Shown piece by piece: positions 1-7,417 of a DNA stretch of 37,941 nt (positions are counted from its first letter, which is position 1; the number at the start of each line of letters is the position of its first letter). This DNA is from Methanomassiliicoccaceae archaeon UBA480 (GTDB lineage Archaea > Thermoplasmatota > Thermoplasmata > Methanomassiliicoccales > Methanomethylophilaceae), in assembly GCA_002506425.1 (NCBI GenBank), contig DAXO01000023.1, positions 1 through 37,941 on the forward strand, written 5' to 3'. The translations under genes were made by a program, and so were the position numbers. The notes under the pieces were generated by a model. It was not told the DNA's origin and searched no databases. It was given only the letters and a program-made list of their open reading frames with translations.

Positions 1-36
1 ACTGAATTGCCGAACACTGTACTCCACCGGTCCAAC

Positions 37-44
37 ATTAAATA
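37..44 (+). promoter_or_regulatory. TATA-like box of putative small RNA gene
   Basis: The run ATTAAATA is centred about 26 bases before position 66-67, which is exactly where the first hairpin of the putative RNA begins. Archaeal TATA boxes are usually centred near -27. The link to the RNA is inferred from spacing only. Confidence 0.4.
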
Positions 45-65
45 AGACGATTCCCTGCGCTTCAT

Positions 66-165
66 CACGGAGTTCAGATGATGGCTTTCTGTCATCTGCC
101 GTGGGGAGTGTTTCGCTCCCAGGCCGCACGGGGACATGGTCGGACGTGCGGAATCGAGGTTTTAT
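66..165 (+). ncRNA. Putative three-hairpin structured RNA
   Basis: Three perfect inverted repeats follow one another. Hairpin 1: 66-70 (CACGG) pairs with 99-103 and 75-81 (CAGATGA) with 92-98, leaving a 4-base bulge on the 5' side and a 10-base loop. Hairpin 2: 104-108 (GGGAG) pairs with 116-120, extendable by two pairs including one wobble. Hairpin 3: 124-130 (CCGCACG) pairs with 145-151, with an inner GAC/GTC stem at 133-135 and 139-141. Four T residues at 160-163 could end the transcript. A TATA-like box lies the right distance upstream. No protein reading frame of merit covers it. I do not recognise the family: no tRNA arms, no clear C/D boxes, and an H/ACA assignment is not convincing. 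It could also be the structured 3' end of something that begins outside the window. Confidence 0.45.
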
Positions 166-193
166 TCTGCGCTGACAGATTTGTTCAGCAATG

Positions 194-201
194 CTTATAT
201 A
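194..201 (+). promoter_or_regulatory. TATA box of the S19e operon
   Basis: CTTATATA at this place would put transcription start near 223, giving a leader of about 45 bases before the S19e start at 269. A GTGAGGT ribosome-binding site lies at 257-263. Nothing else is seen between the small RNA and this promoter. Confidence 0.6.
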
Positions 202-268
202 GAGAATCGTGTATCGACGGCCCGTAGCCGTTCCGTGACTCGATCGCGGTTCGGTGTGAGGTATCGAT

Positions 269-697
269 ATGGTTACCGTCTACGACGTTCCCGCCGAGGC
301 TCTCATACTCAAGACGGCCCAGAAGCTCAAGGAGAACCCCAACATCGTTCCCCCCGAGTGGGCAGAGTTCGTGAAGACCGGCAGGCACACTGAGAGGGCT
401 CCTGTCCAGGATGACTGGTGGTACAACAGGGCCGCCTCCATCATGAGGAAGCTGTATGTTAAAGGACCCATGGGTTCTTCCAAGCTGGCTGCCGAGTACG
501 GCGGATTTGCAGACAAGGGTTCCATGCCCAACAGGGCTGTCAAGGGAAGCCGCAACATCGCCAGGAAGTGCATGATTCAGCTCGAGGCAGCCGGATACCT
601 TGTCTCCAAGGACAAGGAAGGCCGCGCAATCAGCCCCGCGGGGCAGTCTCTTCTGGACAACACCGCGAAAGAGGTCTATGACGAAATGAGGGCTTGA
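269..697 (+). CDS. rps19e: 30S ribosomal protein S19e
   Basis: The 142-residue product matches the archaeal/eukaryotic small-subunit protein S19e, which has no bacterial counterpart and is needed for small-subunit maturation. Family landmarks are the VYDVPA start, the WWYNRAAS segment near residues 47-54 and the GSRNIARK stretch in the second half. Length is typical. The ATG at 269 has a GAGGT-like site about 7 bases upstream. It is first in an operon with the PDCD5-like gene 12 bases downstream and with L39e, L31e and eIF6, an order common in archaea. Stop is TGA. Identification is from conserved sequence and neighbourhood. Confidence 0.95.
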   Translation: MVTVYDVPAEALILKTAQKLKENPNIVPPEWAEFVKTGRHTERAPVQDDWWYNRAASIMRKLYVKGPMGSSKLAAEYGGFADKGSMPNRAVKGSRNIARKCMIQLEAAGYLVSKDKEGRAISPAGQSLLDNTAKEVYDEMRA

Positions 698-709
698 GGA
701 GGCGACAGC

Positions 710-1039
710 ATGGAAGACCCCGAATTGGAAGCGATCAGACAGAGGAGGATGGCCGAGCTCCAGCAGCAGGCCCAGTCTCAGCAGGCCCAGCAGGAGCAGG
801 CGCAGAGATACGAGTCCCAGAAACAGGGAGTCCTCAGGCAGATCCTGACTCCCGAGGCGCGCGACAGGCTCGCCAACATCAGGCTCGCCAATCCCCAGAT
901 GGCGGAGTCTGTCGAAGGTCAGCTCATCCAGCTCGCCCAGAGCGGCAGGCTCAGGGGTGTCATCGACGATGCCATGCTGAAGAATATCCTTGCCCAGGTC
1001 GCCCCGCAACGCAGGGAGATCACCATAGAGAGGAGATAA
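710..1039 (+). CDS. DNA-binding protein of the PDCD5 family
   Basis: This 109-residue protein belongs to the archaeal family related to human PDCD5 (DUF122). An N-terminal charged helix very rich in Gln (about residues 17-31) precedes a compact three-helix core with the family-typical ILTPEAR and RLANIRLA segments and a basic tail. Archaeal members bind DNA in vitro; their role in the cell is unclear, though they always sit among translation genes as here. A strong GGAGG site overlaps the S19e stop, suggesting coupled translation. The Q-rich tract is a little longer than I would expect, but such tracts vary. The stop is TAA, two bases before the L39e start. Confidence 0.92.
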   Translation: MEDPELEAIRQRRMAELQQQAQSQQAQQEQAQRYESQKQGVLRQILTPEARDRLANIRLANPQMAESVEGQLIQLAQSGRLRGVIDDAMLKNILAQVAPQRREITIERR

Positions 1040-1041
1040 TC

Positions 1042-1197
1042 ATGTCAAGCACAAAAGCCCCCGCAATGAAACAGAGGCTTAACAAGAAGGTCAAGCAGAA
1101 CCGCCGCGTCCCCGCATGGGTGATGATCAGGACCAACAGGCAGTTCCTCCGCCACCCCAAGAGAAGGTCGTGGCGCATGAGCAAGATTAAGGAGTGA
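1042..1197 (+). CDS. rpl39e: 50S ribosomal protein L39e
   Basis: A short gene of 51 codons encoding the small basic large-subunit protein L39e, which lines the exit tunnel in archaea and eukaryotes. The product has the family pattern: a KQNRRVPAWVMIRT core, an RRSWRRSK-like end (here RRSWRMSKIK), and almost no acidic residues. The ATG at 1042 has GAGGAG about 7 bases upstream. The same frame stays open far upstream through the PDCD5 gene, so a gene finder could easily start it too early. Family length and the ribosome-binding site decide the start. The last codons carry the binding site of L31e. Confidence 0.95.
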   Translation: MSSTKAPAMKQRLNKKVKQNRRVPAWVMIRTNRQFLRHPKRRSWRMSKIKE

Positions 1198-1202
1198 TTA
1201 GG

Positions 1203-1466
1203 ATGGCAGACGAAATCGAGAGAATCATGGTCATCCCGCTCAGAGCGACCAAGCAGGCACCCCGTACCAGGAGGGCCAAGCGCGCCGTGAAGGAGGTCAG
1301 GGAGACCGTTATGAGGCACATGAGGGTTTCCGAGGACAACGTCTGGATCGACGCCACCGTCAACGAGAAGCTCTGGGAGAACGGAATCCGCAACCCCCCT
1401 TCCAAGATCACCGTCAAGGCTGTCAAGTTCGAAGACGGCCTTGTCGAAGTTTCGCTCGCGGAGTGA
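1203..1466 (+). CDS. rpl31e: 50S ribosomal protein L31e
   Basis: This 87-residue product is ribosomal protein L31e, which sits near the tunnel exit and helps dock SRP and translocon factors. The IERIMVIPLR start, the basic RAKRAVKEVRE helix and the VWIDATVNEKLWENGI segment are family hallmarks. An upstream in-frame GTG at 1194 was rejected because the AAGGAG site at 1189-1194 lies 8 bases before the ATG at 1203, which gives the usual N-terminus. It overlaps no gene but is only 5 bases after L39e. The TGA stop lies 5 bases before eIF6. Confidence 0.95.
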   Translation: MADEIERIMVIPLRATKQAPRTRRAKRAVKEVRETVMRHMRVSEDNVWIDATVNEKLWENGIRNPPSKITVKAVKFEDGLVEVSLAE

Positions 1467-1471
1467 TTCGA

Positions 1472-2131
1472 ATGATGAGGCTCTCGCGCTATTCCGGCAA
1501 TCCGAACATCGCGGTGTTCGCAGCAGCGGGCGAGAGCCTCGCCCTTACCGCCGCCGACGCCGCTCCGGAGTTCGAAAGGACCCTGGAGTCGGCGCTCGGC
1601 GTCGATGTCATCAAGATGTCCATCGGCGGATCGTTCGTCGTCGGCTCTCTGGTGGCATTCAATTCCAACGGTGCGCTAGTGTCGTTCCTTGCCGACGATG
1701 CGGAGATATCCAAGATATCCTCCAAGATGAACTGCTCCAGACTGGACGACCAGCTCAATGCCGCAGGCAACAACATCCTGGCCAACGATTACGGAGCTAT
1801 CGTCAACCCCGAGTATCCGGATTCTGCAGTCAAGCTCATATCCGACGTCCTCGGAGTCGAGGTGGTTCGTTCTTCTATAGCTGGCATCAACACAGTAGGA
1901 TCCATATGCAGGGCAACGAACAAGGGATGCGCCTGCCACATGGATGCCTCCGAAGAAGAGGTTCTCCTTATCAGGGACGTTCTCAAAGTCGAGGCCTTGC
2001 GTACAACCGTGAACCACGGGTGCAGATCGGTCGGTGCCGGTATCCTTGCCAATTCCAAGGGCGCCGTAGTAGGCGACGAGTCGACTCCTATCGAACTCGG
2101 CAAGATAGAGGACGCTAAGGTCCTGTACTGA
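1472..2131 (+). CDS. eif6: Translation initiation factor 6 (aIF6)
   Basis: A 219-residue aIF6, an anti-association factor that binds the large subunit through uL14 and blocks joining of the 30S. The protein shows the five-fold repeated module of this pseudosymmetric family: GNPNIAVFA at the start, then repeated segments of the form VGSLVAFNSNGALVS, NILANDYGAIVNP and GAGILANSKGAVVGD. The start at 1472 (ATG ATG) is set by GGAG 8 bases upstream, the same spacing as for L31e. In many archaea the next genes are L18a/LX, prefoldin alpha and ftsY. Here the operon ends and a convergent gene follows after 4 bases. Confidence 0.95.
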   Translation: MMRLSRYSGNPNIAVFAAAGESLALTAADAAPEFERTLESALGVDVIKMSIGGSFVVGSLVAFNSNGALVSFLADDAEISKISSKMNCSRLDDQLNAAGNNILANDYGAIVNPEYPDSAVKLISDVLGVEVVRSSIAGINTVGSICRATNKGCACHMDASEEEVLLIRDVLKVEALRTTVNHGCRSVGAGILANSKGAVVGDESTPIELGKIEDAKVLY

Positions 2132-2135
2132 TTCT

Positions 2136-2777
2136 TCACCTGTTGAAGATCCAGCATTCCTTGTTGTCCGAGAAGTCCTCGGGCAACAGGTCAACCTCGC
2201 TTCCCATGTATTCGACCGCTTCGTCGGGAATCATCGCTAGGAAGTCATCCAGAGGGGACAGAGGGAGGGAGAGCCCTCCGATTCTGTAGTGCATGGGCAC
2301 GATTATCCTCGGATTCACAAGTTCTATGAATCTCCTTACCTGATCGAGCGGCATGGTCATCACCTCTCCGACAGGTACGAACAGCATATCGACTCCTTTG
2401 ATGAGACGGAGCGCGTCATCGGATGGAATCGCCCCCAGGTCTCCGCAGTGGCAGATCGATATGCCGTCCATCTCGAACAGATACATTGTGTTGCCACCCC
2501 GTTCCTCTCCTCCATGAGAGTCATGAAACGTCGGTATGCCGGTAACGTGGAGCCCTTTGACATCGAATTCCCCGTTGCGAGACATGACATCGGTGTGGTT
2601 TCCGCGTATCACGCGGGCGGCAGAGTGGTCGTAATGCGGATGGGTCATGAGAACGACATCTGCAGACGCCGTCGGCGCTTTGATGCCTATCGACTTGCCG
2701 TCATGGGGATCGATTACCACGGTCAGTTTCGAATTGCTGTACTCGAAGCATGAATGCCCATGAGTGACTACCCGCAT
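2136..2777 (-). CDS. Metallo-beta-lactamase-fold hydrolase (COG2220, UlaG-like)
   Basis: A 213-residue cytosolic protein of the UlaG/UPF0173 branch of the metallo-beta-lactamase superfamily. Metal-binding landmarks are THPHYDH (His46, His48, Asp50, His51), a later IPTFHD segment, CHCGDLG and PMHYR near the C-terminus. Members bind one or two divalent metals and hydrolyse phosphoester, lactone or amide bonds; the substrate cannot be told from sequence. There is no signal peptide. The ATG at 2777 fits a leaderless transcript from a TATA element at 2799-2807. The gene is convergent with aIF6 (4-base gap) and divergent from the DUF373 gene. Confidence 0.85.
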   Translation of the reverse strand: MRVVTHGHSCFEYSNSKLTVVIDPHDGKSIGIKAPTASADVVLMTHPHYDHSAARVIRGNHTDVMSRNGEFDVKGLHVTGIPTFHDSHGGEERGGNTMYLFEMDGISICHCGDLGAIPSDDALRLIKGVDMLFVPVGEVMTMPLDQVRRFIELVNPRIIVPMHYRIGGLSLPLSPLDDFLAMIPDEAVEYMGSEVDLLPEDFSDNKECWIFNR

Positions 2778-2878
2778 GAAGGGCGCAACGGTATGGGCGA
2801 TTTAAGTCTGACGGGGGCGATTGCATACGGGGAGCCGCACTGCGATAATCATAATATGTGCGATAAGGATAACAGTGC
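2778..2878. promoter_or_regulatory. Divergent promoters, leaderless on both sides
   Basis: On the minus strand ACTTAAATC (2799-2807) is centred about 26 bases before the ATG at 2777. On the plus strand an AATCATAATAT stretch (2847-2857) is centred about 27 bases before the ATG at 2879. Neither start has a good ribosome-binding site, which agrees with leaderless messages. Confidence 0.5.
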
Positions 2879-4003
2879 ATGAAGAAGACTCTGGTCCTGG
2901 TCGTCGACAGGGACGACGATTTCGGTGTCAAAGGCAAGGTGAATACGCCGGTCATCGGCGTACAGAACTGCCTCGACGCGGCCACTGCCTTCGGAATAGC
3001 CGATCCAGAGGACTCCGACCTCAATGCCCTCTATGCCGCCGTCAGCGTCTGCCTTGAGATACAGGAGGACGGCCACGAGGCGGATGTGGCGCTGATATGC
3101 GGAGACGAGAAGGTCGGACACAGGTCGGATCTCGCCCTGGTATCTCAGCTGGACGAGGTCCTCGACGAGATCGATCCAGACAGCGTGGTGCTTGTAGGAG
3201 ACGGTGCGGAGGACGAGTACATCTATCCCATTATATCTTCCCGCGTCCGCGTCGATTCGGTGCGGAAGGTGTTCGTCAAGCAGGCTCCCGGGCTGGAGGG
3301 AACTTTCTACATCATCAAGAAGATGATGAGCGACCGCGACAAGCGCAAGAGATTCCTGGTCCCGTTGGGATTCATAATGGTCCTGCTGTCCCTGTTTTTC
3401 ATAATACCTGGATTCATCGTGTTCCTGGAGGACGGGGATTTCGCCAGATTCTCGTCGATGTCCGGCTCGATGGCATTCTTCTTCGTGGGTCTGATAGTCC
3501 TCGCCTACGGGTACGATGTGGTGGAGAAGTTCTACAATATGAGGAGGAGCCTGATGGCATCCCTGGTCGGACGCACCACGCCAATCATCTTCCTGTGTGT
3601 TTCGCTGGCGTTCGTCTTCATCATGGCCGCATATGCCGCAGTCGAGATAGGCAACCTGTATCTGAAGAGCGATGCGCTCAAGGTCGTCTACTTCGTGTCC
3701 ACGATGATCTGGCCCTGTATAATCGCCATTGTGATATACGAGCTCGGTCTGATAATAGACAAGTTCGTGCGCGAGAAGACAGTAGGGGTTTCCGTGGTCT
3801 TCAGCTGCATCGGATTGGCGAGTCTGGGATTCGTCGCTCTTGGAATCCTCGATGTGGCGATGAGCTATATGGGACTCGGCGGAAGATCCAACATGGGCAC
3901 AGCCGAGATCCTGGCCGGTGTAGCCCTATCCATTTTCAGCAACCTTCTGAAATCGCGTCTAGATCCTCCGAAAGAGGAGGTGCAGGCCGATGAGATGGGA
4001 TGA
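2879..4003 (+). CDS. DUF373 family archaeal membrane protein
   Basis: This 374-residue protein has a soluble N-terminal part (about 1-155) opening with KKTLVLVVDRDDDFG, including an ICGDEKVG segment and a VLVGDGAEDEYIYP segment, typical of the DUF373 family. A hydrophobic C-terminal half follows with about six membrane helices starting near residue 160. The family is essentially archaeal and its function is unknown. The Asp-rich strand ends hint at a nucleotide- or metal-binding fold facing the cytoplasm, but this is inference. The last 14 bases overlap the MptE start, so the two are probably co-translated. The message is likely leaderless. Confidence 0.85.
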   Translation: MKKTLVLVVDRDDDFGVKGKVNTPVIGVQNCLDAATAFGIADPEDSDLNALYAAVSVCLEIQEDGHEADVALICGDEKVGHRSDLALVSQLDEVLDEIDPDSVVLVGDGAEDEYIYPIISSRVRVDSVRKVFVKQAPGLEGTFYIIKKMMSDRDKRKRFLVPLGFIMVLLSLFFIIPGFIVFLEDGDFARFSSMSGSMAFFFVGLIVLAYGYDVVEKFYNMRRSLMASLVGRTTPIIFLCVSLAFVFIMAAYAAVEIGNLYLKSDALKVVYFVSTMIWPCIIAIVIYELGLIIDKFVREKTVGVSVVFSCIGLASLGFVALGILDVAMSYMGLGGRSNMGTAEILAGVALSIFSNLLKSRLDPPKEEVQADEMG

Positions 4004-5027
4004 ATGGCGGCCCCTGTACGAGCGCATCGTCGAAGACATGGGATACGACAGAGCAGGGGATGAAGCATCGGTTCGTCTACTGAAGGCCGTAACCGTCAAC
4101 TGCGATCTGGTGGATCCGGATGATTGCCACCCGTATTTCGGAAGAACATGCACCGTTGTGGGGGATGCGGATTGCCTCGAAGAGGATCTATTGAGACATG
4201 GAACGGAAGGAAGGATCGTATCCTCGGGTTCCGCCGTCAGGAGACTGCAGGCCGCAGGAGTCAAACCGGATGTGGTAGTGACCGATCTGGACGGCGATAT
4301 GCCGTCGCAACTCGCGGCGAGCTCCGCCGGCGCATTGACATTCATACACGCCCATGGAGACAATGCCGATGCGATACGTGAATGGGCCTGGAGGTTCGAG
4401 GGGCCTGTTGTGCTGACCACCCAATCGGCTCCGGAATCCACAGTATTCGATTTCGGAGGATTCACCGACGGGGATAGGGCCGTCTGCATATCCCAGGAGA
4501 TGGGGGCGCTCAGAATAGCCCTTCGCGGATTCGATTTCGATCATCCTCGTGCGAAGGCGGGGACTGATCCGGGATGCAAGGCACACAAGCTCGCGTGGGC
4601 GAGAAGAATCATAACGGCTCTCGAAGGTGTGGACGTCGTCATGCCCGACGGTTCGCCTTTAGCTCCGACAAACCGATGTGTCCCCACGGACCCTTTTATA
4701 GAAGGATGGCATCGTCGAGGACGGGTTCCCGATGAGTCTGGCGTATTTCGTTCTGCTGATACTTCTCATCGTCTACATCCCGATATGGGTGTGGGCGTGG
4801 CGCAAACCGGAAGCGGCCGCAAAGTGGCATCTCCAGAAATACGGCCCCTGTCTGATGATCCGGACCAAGCTAGGGATGCGGACTATGGACAGGTTCGCCA
4901 GATATCCGAGATTCTGGCATGCGTTCGGATTCATCTCCAAAGTGGTCTCGGCCGTCCTATTCCTGATGATGATGTATATGCTCATCGTGGCCGTCATCGC
5001 GCTTCCGGAGAGGTTCGCTTCCGATAG
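3990..5027 (+). CDS. mptE: 6-hydroxymethylpterin diphosphokinase MptE (over-long frame)
   Basis: Residues 1 to about 222 match the archaeal 6-hydroxymethyl-7,8-dihydropterin pyrophosphokinase family (DUF115), which attaches pyrophosphate from ATP for tetrahydromethanopterin or folate synthesis. Landmarks: TDLDGD at 98-103, HAHGDN at 120-125, FTDGDRA at 158-164. It overlaps DUF373 by 14 bases. Known members are near 230 residues, but this frame runs on to 345 and overlaps the site-2 protease by 296 bases, ending in TAG. The tail beyond about residue 225 looks like shadow translation of the protease. In the frame two positions ahead (+2), a TGA at 4733-4735 forms the usual ATGA junction with the protease start. 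In the +1 frame, skipping one T at 4659-4661 would give TAG at 4660-4662. So an indel near 4620-4730 is possible, or the true stop was lost. The enzyme call is firm; the 3' end is not. Confidence 0.85.
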   Translation: MRWDEWRPLYERIVEDMGYDRAGDEASVRLLKAVTVNCDLVDPDDCHPYFGRTCTVVGDADCLEEDLLRHGTEGRIVSSGSAVRRLQAAGVKPDVVVTDLDGDMPSQLAASSAGALTFIHAHGDNADAIREWAWRFEGPVVLTTQSAPESTVFDFGGFTDGDRAVCISQEMGALRIALRGFDFDHPRAKAGTDPGCKAHKLAWARRIITALEGVDVVMPDGSPLAPTNRCVPTDPFIEGWHRRGRVPDESGVFRSADTSHRLHPDMGVGVAQTGSGRKVASPEIRPLSDDPDQARDADYGQVRQISEILACVRIHLQSGLGRPIPDDDVYAHRGRHRASGEVRFR

Positions 5028-6321
5028 CACCATCGGCATAGAATATGCCCTGGCGATTCCCGGATTCAACCCGATAATGCCGCTGAGCTACGGTATCGCG
5101 GCACTAGTCATAGCTATGGTCGTGCATGAGCTCGGCCACGGCATCCAGGCCCGCGTCAACGGCATGCGCGTCGATTCATCCGGACTCCTCTACGGAGTTG
5201 TTCCACTGGGAGCTTTCGTGGAGCCCAACGAGGAAGATCTCGCCAAGGCCCCTCGCAAGGCCCAGCTCGACGTCTACACCGCGGGTATAACGGTCAACAC
5301 CGCTCTGGCCGTCGTCAGCATGCTCCTTATGGTTCTGGCATGCGGCTGCGTATCCACCGACTACGGGGACAGCGCAGGCGTATACTACATGGATGACGGG
5401 TCCCCTGCATACGAGGCTGGGATTCCCGCATCGGCACTTATTCTGGAAATCTCGGAGTCGGGTACCGATGACTTCGTGAAGGTCTCCACCGTCACCGAGG
5501 GCGGCATATCGTATCTGGTCAAGGAAGACGGTTCCGACCTCGGCTTCGATCCCACGAAGCGGTATGACATACGGTACAAGGACAGCGGCGGCGAGCATAT
5601 CGCCGAAGGCGTGCAGATGGGCGCATACATCAAGGCGCTCACCGCCAACAGTCCGGCAGATGGCGCGGGCATAGGCACCGGAACCTTCATCCAGTCCGTG
5701 ACCGACGGGAGGACCGGGGAGACGGTGATGATCACAGGCCCTCAGTCGTTCATGCATTTCATGGCTGGAACCGTTCCGGGACAGGAGATCGCCATATCCA
5801 CTGTCGACACCGACGGCAATGTGTCATCATTCGAGCATATCATCCTGTCATCCAAAGGAGAGATAGGGTTCCTCGGAATGTCCGTGACGACCGGTGGAAT
5901 GACTCTGACCACCCCCAATATCCTGCTGGACAAGGCGACGGATCCGTTCTACGGGGCTGACAACGGCTACGAGTACGTGAGGAGTTTCTTCTCGTATCTC
6001 TCCGGCCCTTTCAACGGTATGGATCCGATCTCCGATGAGGTGAAATGGTGGTACGATGCACCTGCGGGAGATCTTTTCTGGGTAGCGGTAACGCTTCTCT
6101 ACTGGCTGTTCTGGCTGGATATCCTGCTGGCGATATCCAACGCCCTGCCCACATACATCCTGGACGGAGGTTTCATATTCGCCGGAGGCGTCAACTGGCT
6201 GCTCGAGAAGCTCAAGGTGGAGGGGGAGAGGCGCGAGAAGCTCACTCAGAGCATCGCCGGAAGCGTTTCGTCCATCACTCTGTTCCTGTTCATGCTAGTG
6301 ATTGTTTCGATGGTCGTCTGA
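4732..6321 (+). CDS. Site-2 protease family (M50) intramembrane metalloprotease
   Basis: A 529-residue polytopic protein. A first helix (3-22) and another near 70-92 precede the catalytic helix with HELGH at 132-136, which binds zinc. The second motif, SNALPTYILDGG with Asp478, lies in a late membrane helix. Between them is a long loop (about 205-430) with repeated segments typical of PDZ domains, such as GSPAYEAGI and ANSPADGAGI. Site-2 proteases cut membrane-bound regulators within the membrane. The substrate is unknown and no sigma/anti-sigma pair exists in archaea. The N-terminus at 4732 is clearly right. A CTTTTATA at 4693-4700 could give it its own promoter with a leader of about 9 bases. 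Confidence 0.9.
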   Translation: MSLAYFVLLILLIVYIPIWVWAWRKPEAAAKWHLQKYGPCLMIRTKLGMRTMDRFARYPRFWHAFGFISKVVSAVLFLMMMYMLIVAVIALPERFASDSTIGIEYALAIPGFNPIMPLSYGIAALVIAMVVHELGHGIQARVNGMRVDSSGLLYGVVPLGAFVEPNEEDLAKAPRKAQLDVYTAGITVNTALAVVSMLLMVLACGCVSTDYGDSAGVYYMDDGSPAYEAGIPASALILEISESGTDDFVKVSTVTEGGISYLVKEDGSDLGFDPTKRYDIRYKDSGGEHIAEGVQMGAYIKALTANSPADGAGIGTGTFIQSVTDGRTGETVMITGPQSFMHFMAGTVPGQEIAISTVDTDGNVSSFEHIILSSKGEIGFLGMSVTTGGMTLTTPNILLDKATDPFYGADNGYEYVRSFFSYLSGPFNGMDPISDEVKWWYDAPAGDLFWVAVTLLYWLFWLDILLAISNALPTYILDGGFIFAGGVNWLLEKLKVEGERREKLTQSIAGSVSSITLFLFMLVIVSMVV

Positions 6322-6334
6322 GGAGGTGATTGGT

Positions 6335-7417
6335 ATGATGGAGATCTATGAGATGTGCGAAGGCCGTCCAGTGAAGACGGACGAGATAAAGCAGGACGTG
6401 TGGATCAACCTGGTGGCGCCTACCGCCGAGGAGATAGAGCATGTCCAGAGCGCATTGCACATAGACCGCGAGGCGCTCACGGCCGCGCTGGATGACGAGG
6501 AGGGATCGAGGACAGAAGTTTCGAAGGACTATACTCTGATCCTCGTCGATGTTCCTACCAGGGAATGGAGGAACAGCCGCGAGGAGTTCACAACATATCC
6601 TCTTTCGATCACGGTCACCGATTCGGCCATCGTCACCGTATGCCTGCAGGAGCAGTTCGCGCTCACCAACATCGCATCCGGGAAGACCAAGAGCAAGAGC
6701 ATCTATGACATATCCAACAGAGCTAGATTCGTCCTGCAGATCCTCTTCAGGGTCGCGATCAACTATCAGACCGACCTCAAGTACATCGAGGTGAAGAGGA
6801 TGGCCATCGAGGAGTCCATCAGGAAGGCCACCCGCAGGGACGATCTCTTCGAGTTGCACGAGTTGGAGTCCAACCTGGTCTACTTCAAAACCTCGCTTAG
6901 CGTCAATGCTTCGATCATAGACAGGATGAGCAAGCAGTCCCGTTTCGTTTCAACGGAGGAGGACAGGGATCTGATGGATGATGTCATCATCGAGACCAAT
7001 CAGGCGCTGGAGATGACGATGACATACAGTCAGATCATCAAAGGTACGAGACAGCTTGTCGAAGCAGATCTGAACAACTCGCTGGCCCTGGTGATGAGGT
7101 TCTTGACGTCGATTACGCTTATAATCGCCATACCGACTATGCTGGCGAGCTTCTACGGGATGAACGTCAGTCTTCCGGGCGAAGGCTACCCATACATGTA
7201 TATAGTACTCTTTATAGCGATGGTCGCATCCTGTGTACTGTCCATATGGGGTCTCAAGAGGAAAGGACTATGGCGTCGATCAACGAAATCGTCAATGCAA
7301 TCAAGAGCTATCCGGGCGTCACTCGCAAGCATGCGATTCACAAGATCGTGGACCTGCTGCCGACCAAGGACTTCCCGCAGGTCGTCGCGGCCAACGGCGA
7401 GGACGCTGCAGCCATAG
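6335..7417 (+). CDS. CorA-type magnesium/divalent cation transporter (over-long frame)
   Basis: The N-terminal cytosolic domain with long helices (about 1-250) is followed by two membrane helices. The first ends in the ion-selectivity motif YGMN at 274-277. The second (about 285-308) is followed by a basic WGLKRKGLW end near residue 313, where family members normally stop. The pentamer imports Mg2+, possibly Co2+ or Ni2+. A strong GGAGGTGA at 6322-6329 sets the start at 6335. The frame continues 47 residues to a TAG at 7415-7417, overlapping the next gene by 148 bases, with an Arg/Ser-rich tail that is out-of-frame reading of that gene. Neither alternative frame has a stop close to the expected end, so a simple indel would not repair it. 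Confidence 0.87.
   Translation: MMEIYEMCEGRPVKTDEIKQDVWINLVAPTAEEIEHVQSALHIDREALTAALDDEEGSRTEVSKDYTLILVDVPTREWRNSREEFTTYPLSITVTDSAIVTVCLQEQFALTNIASGKTKSKSIYDISNRARFVLQILFRVAINYQTDLKYIEVKRMAIEESIRKATRRDDLFELHELESNLVYFKTSLSVNASIIDRMSKQSRFVSTEEDRDLMDDVIIETNQALEMTMTYSQIIKGTRQLVEADLNNSLALVMRFLTSITLIIAIPTMLASFYGMNVSLPGEGYPYMYIVLFIAMVASCVLSIWGLKRKGLWRRSTKSSMQSRAIRASLASMRFTRSWTCCRPRTSRRSSRPTARTLQP

Noticed and set aside
185..1009. A 274-codon minus-strand frame across S19e and the PDCD5-like gene
   Set aside because: It lies antisense to two well recognised genes, has no family features and reflects codon bias of the real frames.
694..1041. Upstream extension of L39e through the PDCD5-like gene
   Set aside because: L39e is always about 50 residues, and a ribosome-binding site lies before 1042.
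7246..7269. Earlier start for the marker-2-like gene at ATG 7246
   Set aside because: The AGAGGAAAGG site lies just before 7270, and the extra eight residues are not typical of the family.
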